From contig OX235277.1 of the NCBI GenBank assembly GCA_944472155.2, forward strand, positions 35,536,804 to 35,600,803: 64,000 nt of DNA, read 5' to 3'. The stretch is from Trichobilharzia szidati. Taxonomy: Eukaryota > Platyhelminthes > Trematoda > Strigeidida > Schistosomatidae. Below the pieces are notes generated by a model, which was not told where the DNA came from, made no database searches, and saw only the letters and a list, made by a program, of their open reading frames with translations. This document shows, one piece after another, positions 24,386 through 36,234 of this stretch; the stretch's first letter is position 1; each line of letters begins with the position of its first letter. The position numbers and the translations under genes are program-made.

Positions 24386-24479
24386 TTTATGAATGTATTT
24401 TAGACGATATCCATTGTCCTGTAAACACTATTGTCTTTCTTTCGAATAAAGTCTTTCACTGAAGTAGAACAAAGTCCTC

Positions 24480-26230
24480 ATCAAACCTATCTCCTAGCTC
24501 ACTGGAGAAAAAGTTATTATAATAAGGTTATGTTATCTATGGATGCAGTGGCACTGTTTACGAATGTACCACTTTTTGAAACGGTAGACTAAGAATCTCT
24601 GGCAGGTAGATGAACTTGGAGATTCTCCTGTTCAACCTTAAAGAAACATCCTTTAAATACTTCATAAATGTACATTTCATCTTCAATAATTCCTATTACT
24701 GACAAGTAGGAAAAAATCGCTATAAGTGCACCGTTAGACTAGATCTTAACAGATTTCTTGCTTGCTAAACATGAAAAAAGGAGATTGAAAGACGTTGGCA
24801 ATTAGCTAGTGGTAATGTAAACACTGATGAATTATTGGTGAGATTTAATAAGTCCCACCATTCTCTTACTTTCACTAGTGAAATGGAGCAGCGAAATCAA
24901 CTGCACTTCCCGGATATCGTGCTAAGTGGGTGAGAGGATGAGTTAACTGAAAGAAGAAGGGTGTATGGAAAAAGCACATTCAAAGGATAACAGATGCACT
25001 TCCTTAGTTATACGTCCGTTAAGAATTATAAGAGAAATATTGTTAAGTGTCTTATGGGAATGGGAAGAAAGATATTTACGGATGATCACTTACAAAAGGA
25101 ACTGGAATATATTGATGGTTCCCTGACGTAGATGGACTATCTGAGTAGTTTCATAAAGAAACAGGAAAACAACATTTAAAACCTTAGACGAAGACAAAAC
25201 GGAAATAACCGTTATTTTTTTATATTTTTTATTTCCTTCACGTTCCCTAGTGGAACATAGGGCTTCAAGCTAGTGGCTTGAAGTTTCTGTAGTAGTGTTT
25301 ATTTTACAGGATGGGGTTGCTAGCCTCATGCCCAACCTTTCCTCTTGACCAGCATTATTTCTGGCTTACCGAGGTAAAGGAGTGCGTCGGCCGGGGATTG
25401 AACCTCGAACCATGTTCATGGTCGGCAAACGTCCTAACCACTATGCCACCGACGCACTAACCGTTATTGATCAAGTTACAATTTTATGGGGAATTGTCAA
25501 CTGGGATTCTGTCCCAGAGGCTAGTCAGAAGTATACAGAGAACACTTTATGCAGCATTCCTATGTTTGTCATTCGCTAGCCGACGTATGACTGTGACTCA
25601 AACGAAAGATAAGCTAGACAGTTTTACCACATCTGTGCGTATTCATCAATTTAACTACTGTTGAGGAGACAAATATATTGGGTGTACTACTTGACAGCTT
25701 AGCCAATGTGCTACTGAATATCTCTGATCGTAGTTTGGCAAAGGACAGACAATAACTATCCACAACCTCGTTTTGTCAAATTTAGCTGATAGTGGCTATT
25801 TAGTGGAGAAAACGAAAGCATTCAAGGTGATTCATTGCATCCCATGAAATCTTTCCAACGGGCTCCGTATTTGTCTACTGCACATTGGCTAGGCGTCGGG
25901 CATCCGAACTATTAAGCCTAAAATATGTGTTCAGAAGAAGTTCTTGCAACCTTAGTTCGTTAAAACCTAACCAACCTTATGATGTCACCAACACTTCTTA
26001 CTTCCTAGACTTTATCGCCTACGTCTAGACAGACATTTCTTTGTTTAATCATTCTGCATCTCATTATTCATATTATCACAAATCACTACATTATATCAAC
26101 CTTGTTACTGATAGAATCACCATTATTACTTTGAATATTTGCATAATCTTATTATCCAGTTGATAAATCACCAGTATGGGTTAATATTTATTATTTTTTT
26201 GTAAAGTTACTTATAGTAGAGTTAAGCGTG
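24480..26230 (+). mobile_element. Penelope-like element, family I, decayed
   Basis: From 24,830 the plus strand encodes the end of the PLE reverse transcriptase (LTFTSEMEQRNQLHFPDIVL). The linker and GIY-YIG region follow around 25,540-25,960, matching the better-preserved copy at 54.56-55.22 kb in broken frames (SFASRRMTVTQTKDKLDSFT). A 3' untranslated region similar to that at 55.3-55.75 kb runs to about 26,230. It is interrupted by a SINE (25,217-25,457) with an 11-bp target-site duplication. Confidence 0.7.
25217..25457 (-). mobile_element. tRNA-headed SINE copy, full length
   Basis: The head at 25,383-25,457 (minus) has the same acceptor-like ends as the other copies. The body contains GAGGCTAGCAACCCCATCCT and a 3' tail reading GAAGCCCTATGTTCCACTAG, then an A-rich end. 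It is flanked by the perfect 11-bp direct repeat taaccgttatt at 25,206-25,216 and 25,458-25,468. It was inserted into the PLE. Confidence 0.85.
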
Positions 26231-26889
26231 GTGAGATCAAATTGAAAACAGTACTGCTTGCTTAGATGTGTTGTTCTAAAAGTTGCTAAAATTCAGATAT
26301 GGTCCATTCCAAAATTTTTTATGATGAATATGTCTTTGTATACTTCTGTCTGTAGTTCGTAAGAGCCCACGATCTAGAAAGTGAAATTTTCCATTTTCAA
26401 CATATACCATAGTGAAATCTATATTCATATAGACCATGTTAAACAGGTTAGATATATGGGAGGCATGTATTATTATTATTATTACAGTAAGTGAATCGTC
26501 AGTATATCTCTTATAAATAGTCGTATCAACCATTGCATGTTTCAAAGGTACTTTATAAAAATGTCTGCTAGGAAGGGACCCAATGGACTGATCATTGCAA
26601 ATCCATCACTCTGGCGGTACATGACACTGTGGAACATGGACTACACATTCTCGTTCTACATTACTAGAAGGTGCTTTAATTCTTGTTCAGGAAAGAAAGC
26701 AAGCCAGAATGCTGAAATATAATTTTTCTAGTTCATTCCAGTGGGATGTTTGCGAGGACATATCAAATAACTCTATTAAATTATCTATAGTTAACTCTTC
26801 TTGTCATAAAATCTCTAGCTGGTTAGTTAAAAAGTCTATTCGTGCCTATTCGTGCAAGGCTGGCGACAGATTGTTTGAAAAACATATCT

Positions 26890-27195
26890 GAATGTTAGAA
26901 AACCTGGGAGTACTCGACAGCTGTTTCGTCCTAGTTTGGGACTCTTCATCAGTACGCACCCACTGGGGTTCGAGCCCAGGACCTTCTTGTTACAAAGCGA
27001 GCTCGCAGACCATTAAGCCACTGGGACCGGATCAAATGGCCAGCCCATGAATTCTAACTTCTGCCAATTCATAGCGCGACCACTTTTTCAATTAGTTACT
27101 GCCTCACCTTTCCAATGGTTCCCTAACTGATGTCAGCTCGTGATGAAATCCTCCAACCAATCAAACTAAATCCCAACAGAGAAACCGATACTTGA
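26890..27195 (-). repeat. Hammerhead repeat family 2, near full length
   Basis: Minus-strand order: terminus near 27,190, GAGCTGACATCAGTTAGGGA, conserved body (GCAGAAGTTAGAATTCATGG), tRNA-like head (CCCAGTGGCTTAATGGTCTG; B-box GGGCTCGAACCCC), then a hammerhead and AGTACTCCCAGGTTTTC. It interrupts the PLE. Confidence 0.75.
26910..26955 (-). ncRNA. Hammerhead ribozyme, family 2, doubtful activity
   Basis: On the minus strand the core CTGATGA is intact, followed by stem II GTCC/GGAC with a CAAACTA loop, then CGAAA and the self-complementary CAGCTG stem III. Stem I pairing is weakened by loss of about three bases next to the core compared with other family members, and stem II carries an extra AGA. 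Cleavage would fall after GTC. Confidence 0.6.
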
Positions 27196-28337
27196 TAGAT
27201 CTGAATGTGCTAAAAAATTAGAAAGTCTAAATATCGCCAAGGAATTCCTGGTGTTTTCACTTCCCCCTTCTTCTTACCTTGTTTTCCTACCTCATCTATG
27301 GTCGTCATTCATAAATGTTTTTATTTACATTGAAAGATTGTGATCCCCTATGCTGCGTTGTCTTATATATATATATATATTGCCAGGTGAGTGTGTGATG
27401 ATCGCCAAAATATGCTGAGTAAATACATTACACGTTTCAGATAAATCACGTCTTCTTATTTCCTCGAAATTCATCAAGGGAATTAATTGCTTTAAATTTC
27501 TGAAGAGAATACTTTCACCTTGCACTGTCAAGTGGTCAGATTATCTTGTTAAACTAAAGTGTGAAATTAATTGTGAACGCGGAATAGTGGAATTTTCTAA
27601 ATCATACATTTTTCATCGCACATTCTCTAGGCGAAATTCTGAAATGAAGGTAAATGCAGTCAAGTAATTCAAACCTTCTTCGTTTTAGCCAGTCTCGTGT
27701 TGAGAAAGCAGAAGAAAAGCTGCAACAATTACCTCTCTTTCATACATCTACTCTCTCTTTCTATTTTATTGGAATTATCTCTAACATGTTACATGAAATC
27801 CACTGCTCTCTGTGCATCATTTGCAGTTACAATCAAAATCAAAATGCTCAATAAGCTAGAGAAATCAGTTGACACTAACATATTTGTAACTTTGTTTCCT
27901 GTTAACCTAGAGAAAAAGGTTGTCAATCTATCTTCCATGTCACTTTCCATATTACGGAAACAAGTCTTATTAATTGGACCCGAGTTTTGTTTTCCTTAAA
28001 AGCATTTCTCAAAACTGGTAAACCAAGCACAATTTGAAGATTTATAAAACCAAACGAAGACTTTTGTCCCCATTTCTATTGATCAGCAGGGTTGGTTTAG
28101 AGCTAAGTCAGTTGATATTATTCACCAATTCCTCAATGGTCGTACTGGACAGAGAAGCATCATATTGTGATGAGAGCTCTCTGCAAGCCAAAATTGTAGA
28201 CAACAATTTACGTCAATGTTTAGGTCCCGAATCGGGGCATAAGAAAAATAATAACAAAGCCTAACCTTGAGGAACTCAACAACCAATCACAGCAGACTTA
28301 ACGTGTGCAAATACGATTCGCGGATATAGGGATACAT

Positions 28338-29881
28338 TGTAAGAACCGGTCACAAGCAGTACAGAATAACCTTCAGCAAGAAAACAACCAATCAAAAGAC
28401 GTGGCTTTCCCACTAGCAATATTATTATTATTATTGTTCCCTTGGGTTCCTAGTGGAGCATAGGGCTTCAACTGCACGCCTCCACTTGCTTCTGTCTTGT
28501 GCTGTAATTTTCACTTGCATCCATGTTAATCCATACTGTTTCAGTTCCTCTTCACACGATCTCCTCCATGTCATCCTGGGACGTCCCACTCGCCGATTCC
28601 CTTTCGGGTTCCACTCGAGGGCCTGACGCGCGATGTCACCCAACGGCCTCCTCAGCCAGTGAGTGTCCAATCCATCTGCACTTTCGCCTGCATATTTGTT
28701 GAGCGATTAGTTCCTGTTTTGTTTCTCCCCATAGCTTCTTGTTTGTGATTCTTTCCGACCATCTGATCTTCAGTATAGAACGAAGACAGTTGTTGATAAA
28801 GGTCTGCAACCACCTGTTGGAAATATTCTTGGTGACCCGCCAATTTTCTGATCCATCCGTATAGAAGAACTGACTTGACGTTTGTATTGAAAATCCGAAT
28901 TTTTTGTTGATGCTGAGTGACAGAGATTTCCAGATTAGTTTCAGGTTGATGAATGTGTTTCTCGCCTTCCCGATCCTCGATTTGACATCCTCTTGCGTTC
29001 CTCCTGTAGTTGAGACGATGCTCCCTAGATAAGTGAATGAAGTAACCTCTTTCAAATCCTTCCCGTTGATGGTGATTGGCACTGGATGTTACTGTTGTTG
29101 TTGTTGCTGGTTGGTTATTTTAATAACCTCCGTCTTGTCTATGATCACCTGGAGTCCTGTCTTTGCTGCTTCTTCGACCAGTTTGTAAGTTTTCGCTTGT
29201 AAGTCTTCGATTTTGTGTGACATCAAGCATAAATCATCCGCGAAATCCAGGTCTTCTAGGTTCTTCACGTCGGTCCAGGATATCCCTGTCTTCTCGTTTC
29301 CCACTGTCTGACGCATAATCCAGTGCACCACAATTAGGAATATCATTGGTGATAATAAGCACCCTTGTCTGACTCCTGTGTTTACTCCAAACGCTTCGCT
29401 GAGTTTTCCGTTGTGGATCACTTGACATGTGCCGTTGTCGTACAGCTGTTGAATAAGGTTGATGAATATTTGGGGTACGCCGTAGTACTCGAGTAGTTTC
29501 CAAATTACTTCGCGGTCCACTCTGTCAAAGGTTTTCTCAAAGTCTATAAAGTTGAGGTTGATTGTCATTGCATGCTTTGTTCGATGATAATGCGAAGAGT
29601 TGCGATTTGGTCTGAACATGATTTGCCCTTGCTGAATCCAGCTTGTTCTGGTCCCACTAGCAATAATGGATATAAAAATCTATAAATACCTCTTGATTTT
29701 CTCAACAAACGATCTGTTGCCTGGCCCCTGTCTTCTGTCGTTTTTATATTACCTAATCCTTTTAGAGGCAGTCCCCATAGATGTGCCAACACCTTCTCCT
29801 TTCTTAGAAATGATTGTCGACAAATCAGTCTTTCATCCACGAATGTGAGCTTCCAATCAACAACTTAACCGCATGTTACAT
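28338..29881. other. Possible solo LTR split by an RTE insertion
   Basis: The sequence around the RTE fragment starts with TGTAAGAACC (28,338) and ends with GCATGTTACA (29,881), perfect 5-bp inverted ends TGTAA/TTACA. A TATA-like tataaatacc lies at about 29,681. Without the 1.2-kb insert and its duplicated target it would be about 300 bp, a plausible LTR size. No flanking target-site duplication could be found, and no second LTR is present. Confidence 0.25.
28422..29651 (-). mobile_element. 5'-truncated RTE LINE with 14-bp target-site duplication
   Basis: On the minus strand the insert encodes the middle of the reverse transcriptase (FEKTFDRVDREVIWKLLEYY, GVRQGCLLSPMIFL, DFADDLCLMSH). An in-frame TAA follows a Gln run, then the C-terminal region (LRSILKIRW, IGHSLAEEAVG). 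It ends in (AAT)n. Perfect 14-bp direct repeats tcccactagcaata lie at 28,408-28,421 and 29,652-29,665. This is target-primed insertion with 5' truncation. It belongs to a different subfamily from the long copy at 7.2-10.2 kb (for example KDLKEVTSFTYLGSIVSTTG). Confidence 0.92.
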
Positions 29882-31079
29882 AAAGACCATCCGTGAGTCT
29901 AGTTCGAAGAATGTGGTGGAGCCGACTTATGGCTGTTGAGCGTCCTCCGTTTCGACCTGTTGCCTGCAGAATCAGAGCATACTGTTTGGCCGCAGACGTC
30001 GGAGATTAACTATTACATGAATGTCCTCACGGGAAGCAGAACGCTATTATGTGCATCTCTTGCTCACTCTCAGGAGCAGAAATTCGACACAGACAGATAG
30101 AAAAACAAAAAAGGTAATTTTTCCTTTGAAGTCCAAAAAATTCATTAGAAGCTATGAAATACCTAAGTAGCGAATCGAAACGTCCACTTTCAAAAAAGGA
30201 TCAAAGCTAGGAAATCCACCTGGTTACAGTAGATATCACAGAAGTTAGCTTCCCATTGAAAACACTGAACAGTAATTACTGCATAAAGCGAATGCAGGGA
30301 ATTCGGATTCGCTGTATGACTAGTCTCCAACTCAGTGAGTGAATGGTAGTCTGACAGTATTTATTTTGAGTGCAGTTTTGTGCATACGCAAACACAGCTG
30401 ACTGCTTGGTGTTCGATAATTACTCGACGAATATCAGTCTGTGGTTCGGCCTCACGGGAAGTGAATACGCCTGTATGAAACAACCTGCTTTCCTTGAATT
30501 GTAATTCCGTCGCTATGCACTGAATTGTACGTCTAATCACAACAGGAGGGAAGCTTCCATCACTCAGTGATGCTTGTAAAATATTGATGGTCTCCCTATG
30601 GAACAGGGATACATGTTTGTATGTATATGTGTATATGGAGATATTATCGGTGAGCTAAGACCACTGTCCACACGACGAATTTCCTGATGACGATGACACC
30701 TACTTTCTTCACTTTGGCTTCACTCACTTCAAACTGTAGTTGTCCATTTAATATTGAACGAATTCTAACGCTTTGCATAGAGCTGATTTTATCAGAACGT
30801 AGTGGAAATATACTGATGATAATGAAGGATATCGACAGATGCGCGATTCGGTTGGTTATCAAGGGGGGGGGGCGGAACACTGATTCGTTCACTGATTCAG
30901 TCTTACTAATGAACAGTCGTATATGTGTAGACGTGAATTTCAACTCATCTTATGTTTTTCTCCTATGACATGAGTGAGAAAAGCAAACCAGCTGACAACA
31001 GATCAAATTGGTATAATTTTATTTAAATGAAATGAAATGAATGTATCATGGGCAAATGTGGTGATTGTGAGTATTTGTA

Positions 31080-34000
31080 TTAGAGTACCTTGGCTTTCTT
31101 CTTCCCTTTGGCGAACCATGAAGCGCATATCCTGGAACAGATAAGGAGAATATAGATAATGGCATTTATAATGAGGAGTAAATTAGCACTAGGAAATACG
31201 CCTCGAATTGATGTTGTTCATAATGTGATTGAACTATTGATTTTGGTGTTGACAGTGTGTGGTTTCTCTTGAGACAGTGTGTGAGTATTCTTTTCGGAAA
31301 ATGGGTGGAGTATTTATTTATTATTCTTTGCATGTGTGACAAGAAATACTTCGTAGTAGATGATGTTATTCGTTACATTTCCCGGATGACCAATGAATGC
31401 ATGGACTAGTTACTCACAAGGGAGTATGCGCTGATAGAATGTTGAGTACTGAACTGGAACACGCCTGTACATCTGGAGGTGAGCTACACCAACTATGTCA
31501 TGTGTGATTCTGGTCTCTGGTTGAGGAATCCTCGTGTAGTTGAGTAGGCTATGAACGAGTATCTCACATGTAAGAGGTCGCGTGTACGAAACAGTGAAGC
31601 ACGTGGAATTCAAAGGTGCTGTCAAATTCCTACTTTCCTCGTTTCAGTATTTTATGCTTAAATTGACAGGGTGGGTCATGATAGCATGGTTTCCAACCAA
31701 TCAGTGAATTTCAGTAGAATTCCTCCGTCCGTCTCGACACATTCTAGCTTGTGTGTCTACTATTTTCATGCTCTCATACATACAGATGTGACATTTTTGA
31801 AGTGATTTGATATGGCACAACAACAGTCTGTGAAGCGTCTGATACATTCTTCTTATGTCACCTGCACACACTCCTCGCTCCTCCACTATTTCGAAGGATC
31901 ATTGTTGTCTCAAATTTATATCGCCACTTGCAAATACACTGCACCCGTTCCCAATTTGTTAGACTTATCCACTGAGATCTGTTGACTTCGTTTCTTCTCC
32001 CTACGAGACTCGTTTATGTCGCCTGTCGTCTTTGCTTCTAATATTTACCTGTGACCAGTGGCTGCTTAGTGTTTATTTCTGGAAGTTGTACAGTAGGAGC
32101 TCAGCTGCTTAAAGTTATCTGATCATTTTTACATTCACAGCATCAATGTCTAGTTGTACTTTGGTATCGTTTTAGTGATGATCACTAATCACTTCATGAG
32201 TGTGTACGATGTTCGCTGTTAGTCGCCAACACTTGTCACCTACTGACAACTCTCCTCTCATTCTCCAAATATTCCAGATATTCAAACAGAAATGACAGTT
32301 GATTGATCAAATTCTCTTACTTTGTCACCTCACGAATGGCCTTCTTATCCTGGATCTCGAAGTGATCGGGTTCGGATAGATCGACAGTAGTTGTGCAGTC
32401 AGCATCTTTCATTATCAACTGGTCGTCATCCAGTGTGAATTTTATTCCCTTCACTTTGATGAACATTTCATCTGCGAGAGAGATAGAGAGGGAGAGAGTG
32501 TGTGAGTAAATATAAGAGACACGGGATCATCATAAAAATGAATGAATACTAACCATATTTTTAGAGTGACAAATTGTATCTCTGTCAATCGGGCAACATA
32601 GGAAATACTGTGAAACAGATTAGTCTATTTATGTGTGGGCTTTTCTGGTTTAGAGCGGAGATTTTAAGGTATTTCTGGTGTTCACAGTACTATCAGTTTA
32701 GCACAGTTGATGTTTACAGTTCTTTTCTACTGTTGTTGCATTCATGTTGTACTCGGCGACTTCTGTCAACTCTGTATACCTACCTCTCTTTGTATTCTTC
32801 ACGTATACAGTGTTGTGTAATGCACCCTGCATGCGATTCACTAGAACGAAACAGCTGTTCAGTACTCCCAGGTTTTCCAGTGCTTCTCTAACTATTGTCA
32901 GCTCATGATGAAAATCATGTAAACAATCAAATCCCTACAAACCAACACTTGAATGATATTTAGTTGTGTCTTCAGTAAAGCGAGATATACATGGAAGAAT
33001 CCCAATTCACCTTCTGCAGATCCTATCAGTCTCTACTATCAATCACAACAGGTGTTTTTCATTCTAAGGTATTTCGTGCTTCTGGTTGGGATTTCTTTTC
33101 CATCTGTACAGATAAACTTAATAGACATTTTGGTTAATGGATAAGGAGACATTGACAAACTACAAGAGTTCACTCGTGACGAAGTACTTTCAGTGACCTA
33201 GTGATTCTTATTCTCAGAGTGTACTTAAAAGTGTGTAGGAAGATTTCTATTTGTATGTGTATGTGGTCAACTGACATCACTGAGTGTAGCCTTCTTGATG
33301 ACTAATTATTGCTGGCATGTTTACAGGACCCAAACACACTCTAACATTATGTACGTGCCTCATCCCACGCAGCGAAATCGAAATATACGCTTCCAGCCAG
33401 TTCAAATGACCAACAGCATGTGGGAAACACATCTGATAGGAGTTTGAATGTTTGCAATAATCGGTGTGACGAAATGCGTTTCCTGCTAATAATAAGCTGG
33501 CCACTTATTAATTAGCATAACAATGAGCCGATGGTGCCTGCCAACCACTTCAGAACATGTTTTCCAACACATCATTGAGAGATCAATTACCATGTCTTCA
33601 TTTAATATATCAACATTCTAATGTATCCAATCTATTTCGAATGGTCACCACTGATATACCTGTGTGTCTAGTGAAAATGGAACCCATAGATAATTGTTTT
33701 CCGCAGTATTCAAAATATGAGCGTGCATGTTCCAGTGTTTGAAGTGTCTCTGTTTAATCAAGTGAAGAAATAGAGTATTTCAACTTGACTAATTGTCTAC
33801 TCAACATGAATCCATACCTATTAACACCATGAAAGACATGATCATCTCTGACTGTTGAAGTGAATTTCACGTAAAACTGAAATTATAGTCATTAACATGG
33901 AATCAATGATTACAGACAGTATGCATATGCAGTCACACCCACTGTCAACCGTTAATTTCACAGAGAGAGGATTAAAAACACGATGTATTTGTCTGTGATA

Positions 34001-34851
34001 CCTCGCCATTCGAATGACCTCATATGTAACCATGTCATTTATTCCACTCATCAAAACAGGTTTCGTCATCACCACTGATGTTGAGAGTGGTCAGTGGTTG
34101 ATGAGATCAACTGGTGTATACCACAGTGCAATCACACGATGATTGATTTAGCCTTGTTTCAGTACATCTAAGTGGTTATATTCAGATGACTGACTGACTG
34201 ACTTAGTAGAAGTAAGGTGAATAATCTCGACAACGAGTTTGTGTCATGAGTTATCTAACTGTCAGTTTTGCAGATCCGCTGTCTGAATGTAGTATGAATA
34301 AATCATCACTGCCTTTCACCTACACACTGCAACACTCCATTCATGATTTCAGACACTCAGACATCTATCAAACTGTGAAAAAGCCTGATGTTGAGGTTAA
34401 TCTGAGTTGTATGAATTATCAACTGACAACAATTAAAGGTTGTCTAGTCAACATCTCTCTTCCACTCTAAACTCTTGTGAAACCTCAAACCGTTTGAAAA
34501 TATTCTCGATCATCTCAGTTCGACTGAGTGATTTGAAACGTAAGTGAGAACATCAACTGTCCGAGAATAATTGTAAGGCGTTAACTGTGGTGAAGTTCAT
34601 CTAGTTGATTATTTCTACTTGAGAAATAATCATGTATGTGTTCATTGAGTCATTCACTGTCATCGCTCACTCATCATTTCTGCTTTCAAATCATGGAATG
34701 TACTGAATAACTCATTCATTAATAAGAACTCACAGTTTTTACCGAATTCAAGTGGAGCATCTATCTGAGTGACTTGCGCATCGGTTGAGAGGATTATTGG
34801 CGAGGACGATAAAGACAAGAGCGAAAGAAGGCCAATAAGTACAGGATTCAT
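31080..34851 (-). CDS. Gene B': inverted duplicate of gene B
   Basis: Coding exons on the minus strand are 34,851-34,743, 32,471-32,321 and 31,131-31,080, giving 103 residues with the same splice sites and phases as B. Exons 2 and 3 encode the same protein sequence as B. Exon 1 differs at residue 10 (Leu to Ser) and residue 24 (Tyr to Asp), both in or near the signal peptide. No stop or frameshift is present, so the coding capacity is intact. The TTTCTAAAAT sequence on the plus strand preserves the 5'UTR acceptor. The upstream TATA box, tiny exon and donor of gene B are not present beyond 34,945, and I found no substitute TATA-donor pair within about 1 kb. It may be silent, driven by a new promoter, or trans-spliced at the acceptor. 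Confidence 0.8.
32840..32957 (+). repeat. Hammerhead repeat family 2 fragment in B' intron 1
   Basis: Mirror copy of 20,765-20,898. It begins with the ribozyme remnant (CTAGAACGAAACAGCTG) and ends with the terminus (ATCCCTACAAACCAACACTT). Same truncation point in both arms. Confidence 0.75.
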
Positions 34852-34945
34852 TTTGTCTTGAGTAGCTCCTTTCTAAAATATTTGGGATAACAAATGAATA
34901 ACAGTAATGTGGAGAATAGTGCGAAAATTGTATTTTTAACTGTCA

Positions 34946-36230
34946 TGAGTGCAAAATATATGAGTTGTGTCTCTCTAATAGGTGTTTATTATGCTGATTT
35001 GTGAATGAGGCAATAATTGTATAGTTGTTGGGCCATCGATTGGAAAATCGGCTGATTTCAGGACTTACGTAAGCAGCCTGCACTTTGTTTTTCACTGTTA
35101 TTGTGGGACTGTGACTTGAATGTTTATTGATTTCGGAGTATGAAATCTTGACTTATTAGTCAAATAACAGTTTTTGCTTGACTATCCCCCACGTTTTAGA
35201 CTGCTTATTAGCCAAACCGAAGTTAGAATTGCTGGCGATTTCTCTATGGTTTTCGATATTTTTTCGTCCAGGTGATTTTAGCCTAGCCATCTAGTCATTT
35301 TTCTCGTCTAATCATGCCTCTCCCATAAGGCACAGTTGTTGTTTATCTGTGTTAACACTCAAGGTAACGCTACTGCTCATTTTATACATGAAGTGAAAGA
35401 GAGGAAATATTGTTTCATTTTACTTAATTTCACTTTACGTAAATATATTCAAACATCTTAGTTATCATATTTTATTGACAACCCTTAGTTTATTTTCCTA
35501 TCTTTATACAGTTTGAATATGACGAACTTTTACCTAGAAAAAATTAGCCCTATCATCTATTTACTCACGTCGCCTATTGAAATTTTCTTTATTCATTCAT
35601 ATATCTAATCAACTTGTGATTCATAATCATTGAAACGAACATCATTGCACTTCTCTATTCCCACTCACCATGAAATTTTAATATACACACAAATACTGTG
35701 GCGTTTGCTACTTACAGGATTTATAAGTAGTATATGAACACAGATATAAAGATATATATATTATGCAAGAATATCGAACAGCGAAGAGATAGATTTAGAT
35801 GCGAAGAGAAGAAATATTCTACGCTAGTGAAACAACATGGAAAACATAAAAGGAAGACAAAGGGACACAGCACGGAAGACTAAGGTCGCTAATTACTAGC
35901 AGATCCAGTCCGGCCCCAACTTCATGACGTGGAATTGCTGCTCTGACCACTGTCTGTCCATCGAGCTGTCACACTCCGCCACCAGTCATCCCACCAATCA
36001 CTTTCGGGTATTACACCCACCTACCTGCTCCACACCTTTGTACGTCGCCTCTGCCCAACCTCTTGGCAGTATCCCCAGCACGACCGTCTCCACCATCGGA
36101 TCCTGGACACGCACCAACTCAACATCAACATCAAAGTGTAACAAGAATCTCAGTATGTCTATTGTAATCAAATATGATTTTATGGCTATAAAAGAGTAAA
36201 GGGATTCCTGGTGGGGTCATTAATGATTAC
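34946..36230. other. Sequence upstream of B'; GC-richer block at 35,900-36,150
   Basis: No TATA-donor pair like those of A, B and A' was found on the minus strand. The stretch 35,900-36,150 is noticeably GC-richer than its surroundings and holds a 91-codon plus-strand frame rich in Ser, Thr and Pro. It could be the 5' region of an unrecognised retroelement or a coding fragment; I cannot place it. Confidence 0.35.
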
Positions 36231-36234
36231 TGAT

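Larger units (their letters stand above)
26270..28407 (-). mobile_element. Penelope-like element, minus-strand, decayed and interrupted
   Basis: The segment at 26,545-26,276 encodes the palm of a PLE reverse transcriptase (TIYKRYTDDSLTV, the Y-x-DD-like box written YTDD, then VYVENGKFHFLDRGLL). Farther 5' on the minus strand, 27,531-27,325 (FEEIRRRDLSETCNVFTQHI) is consistent with N-terminal PLE sequence, though less certain. A hammerhead repeat (26,890-27,195) splits it. Upstream of about 27,560 the assignment is weak. Many stops and frameshifts make it inactive. Confidence 0.55.
30310..34945 (-). repeat. Right arm of large inverted duplication (B' arm)
   Basis: Reverse complement of 18,738-23,400. 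Homology stops abruptly at about 34,945, inside the B' 5'UTR intron and about 95 bp upstream of the start codon. The sequence beyond it does not resemble that upstream of 18,738. The two arms are separated by about 6.9 kb made largely of mobile DNA. Confidence 0.9.

Noticed and set aside
20830..33504. Open frames conserved in both arms (105 codons at 20,830-21,147 and 32,574-32,891; 75 codons at 20,217-20,444 and 33,277-33,504)
   Set aside because: They lie in intron 1 of B and B'. Their presence in both arms is explained by the recent duplication, and no splice or signal evidence supports coding.
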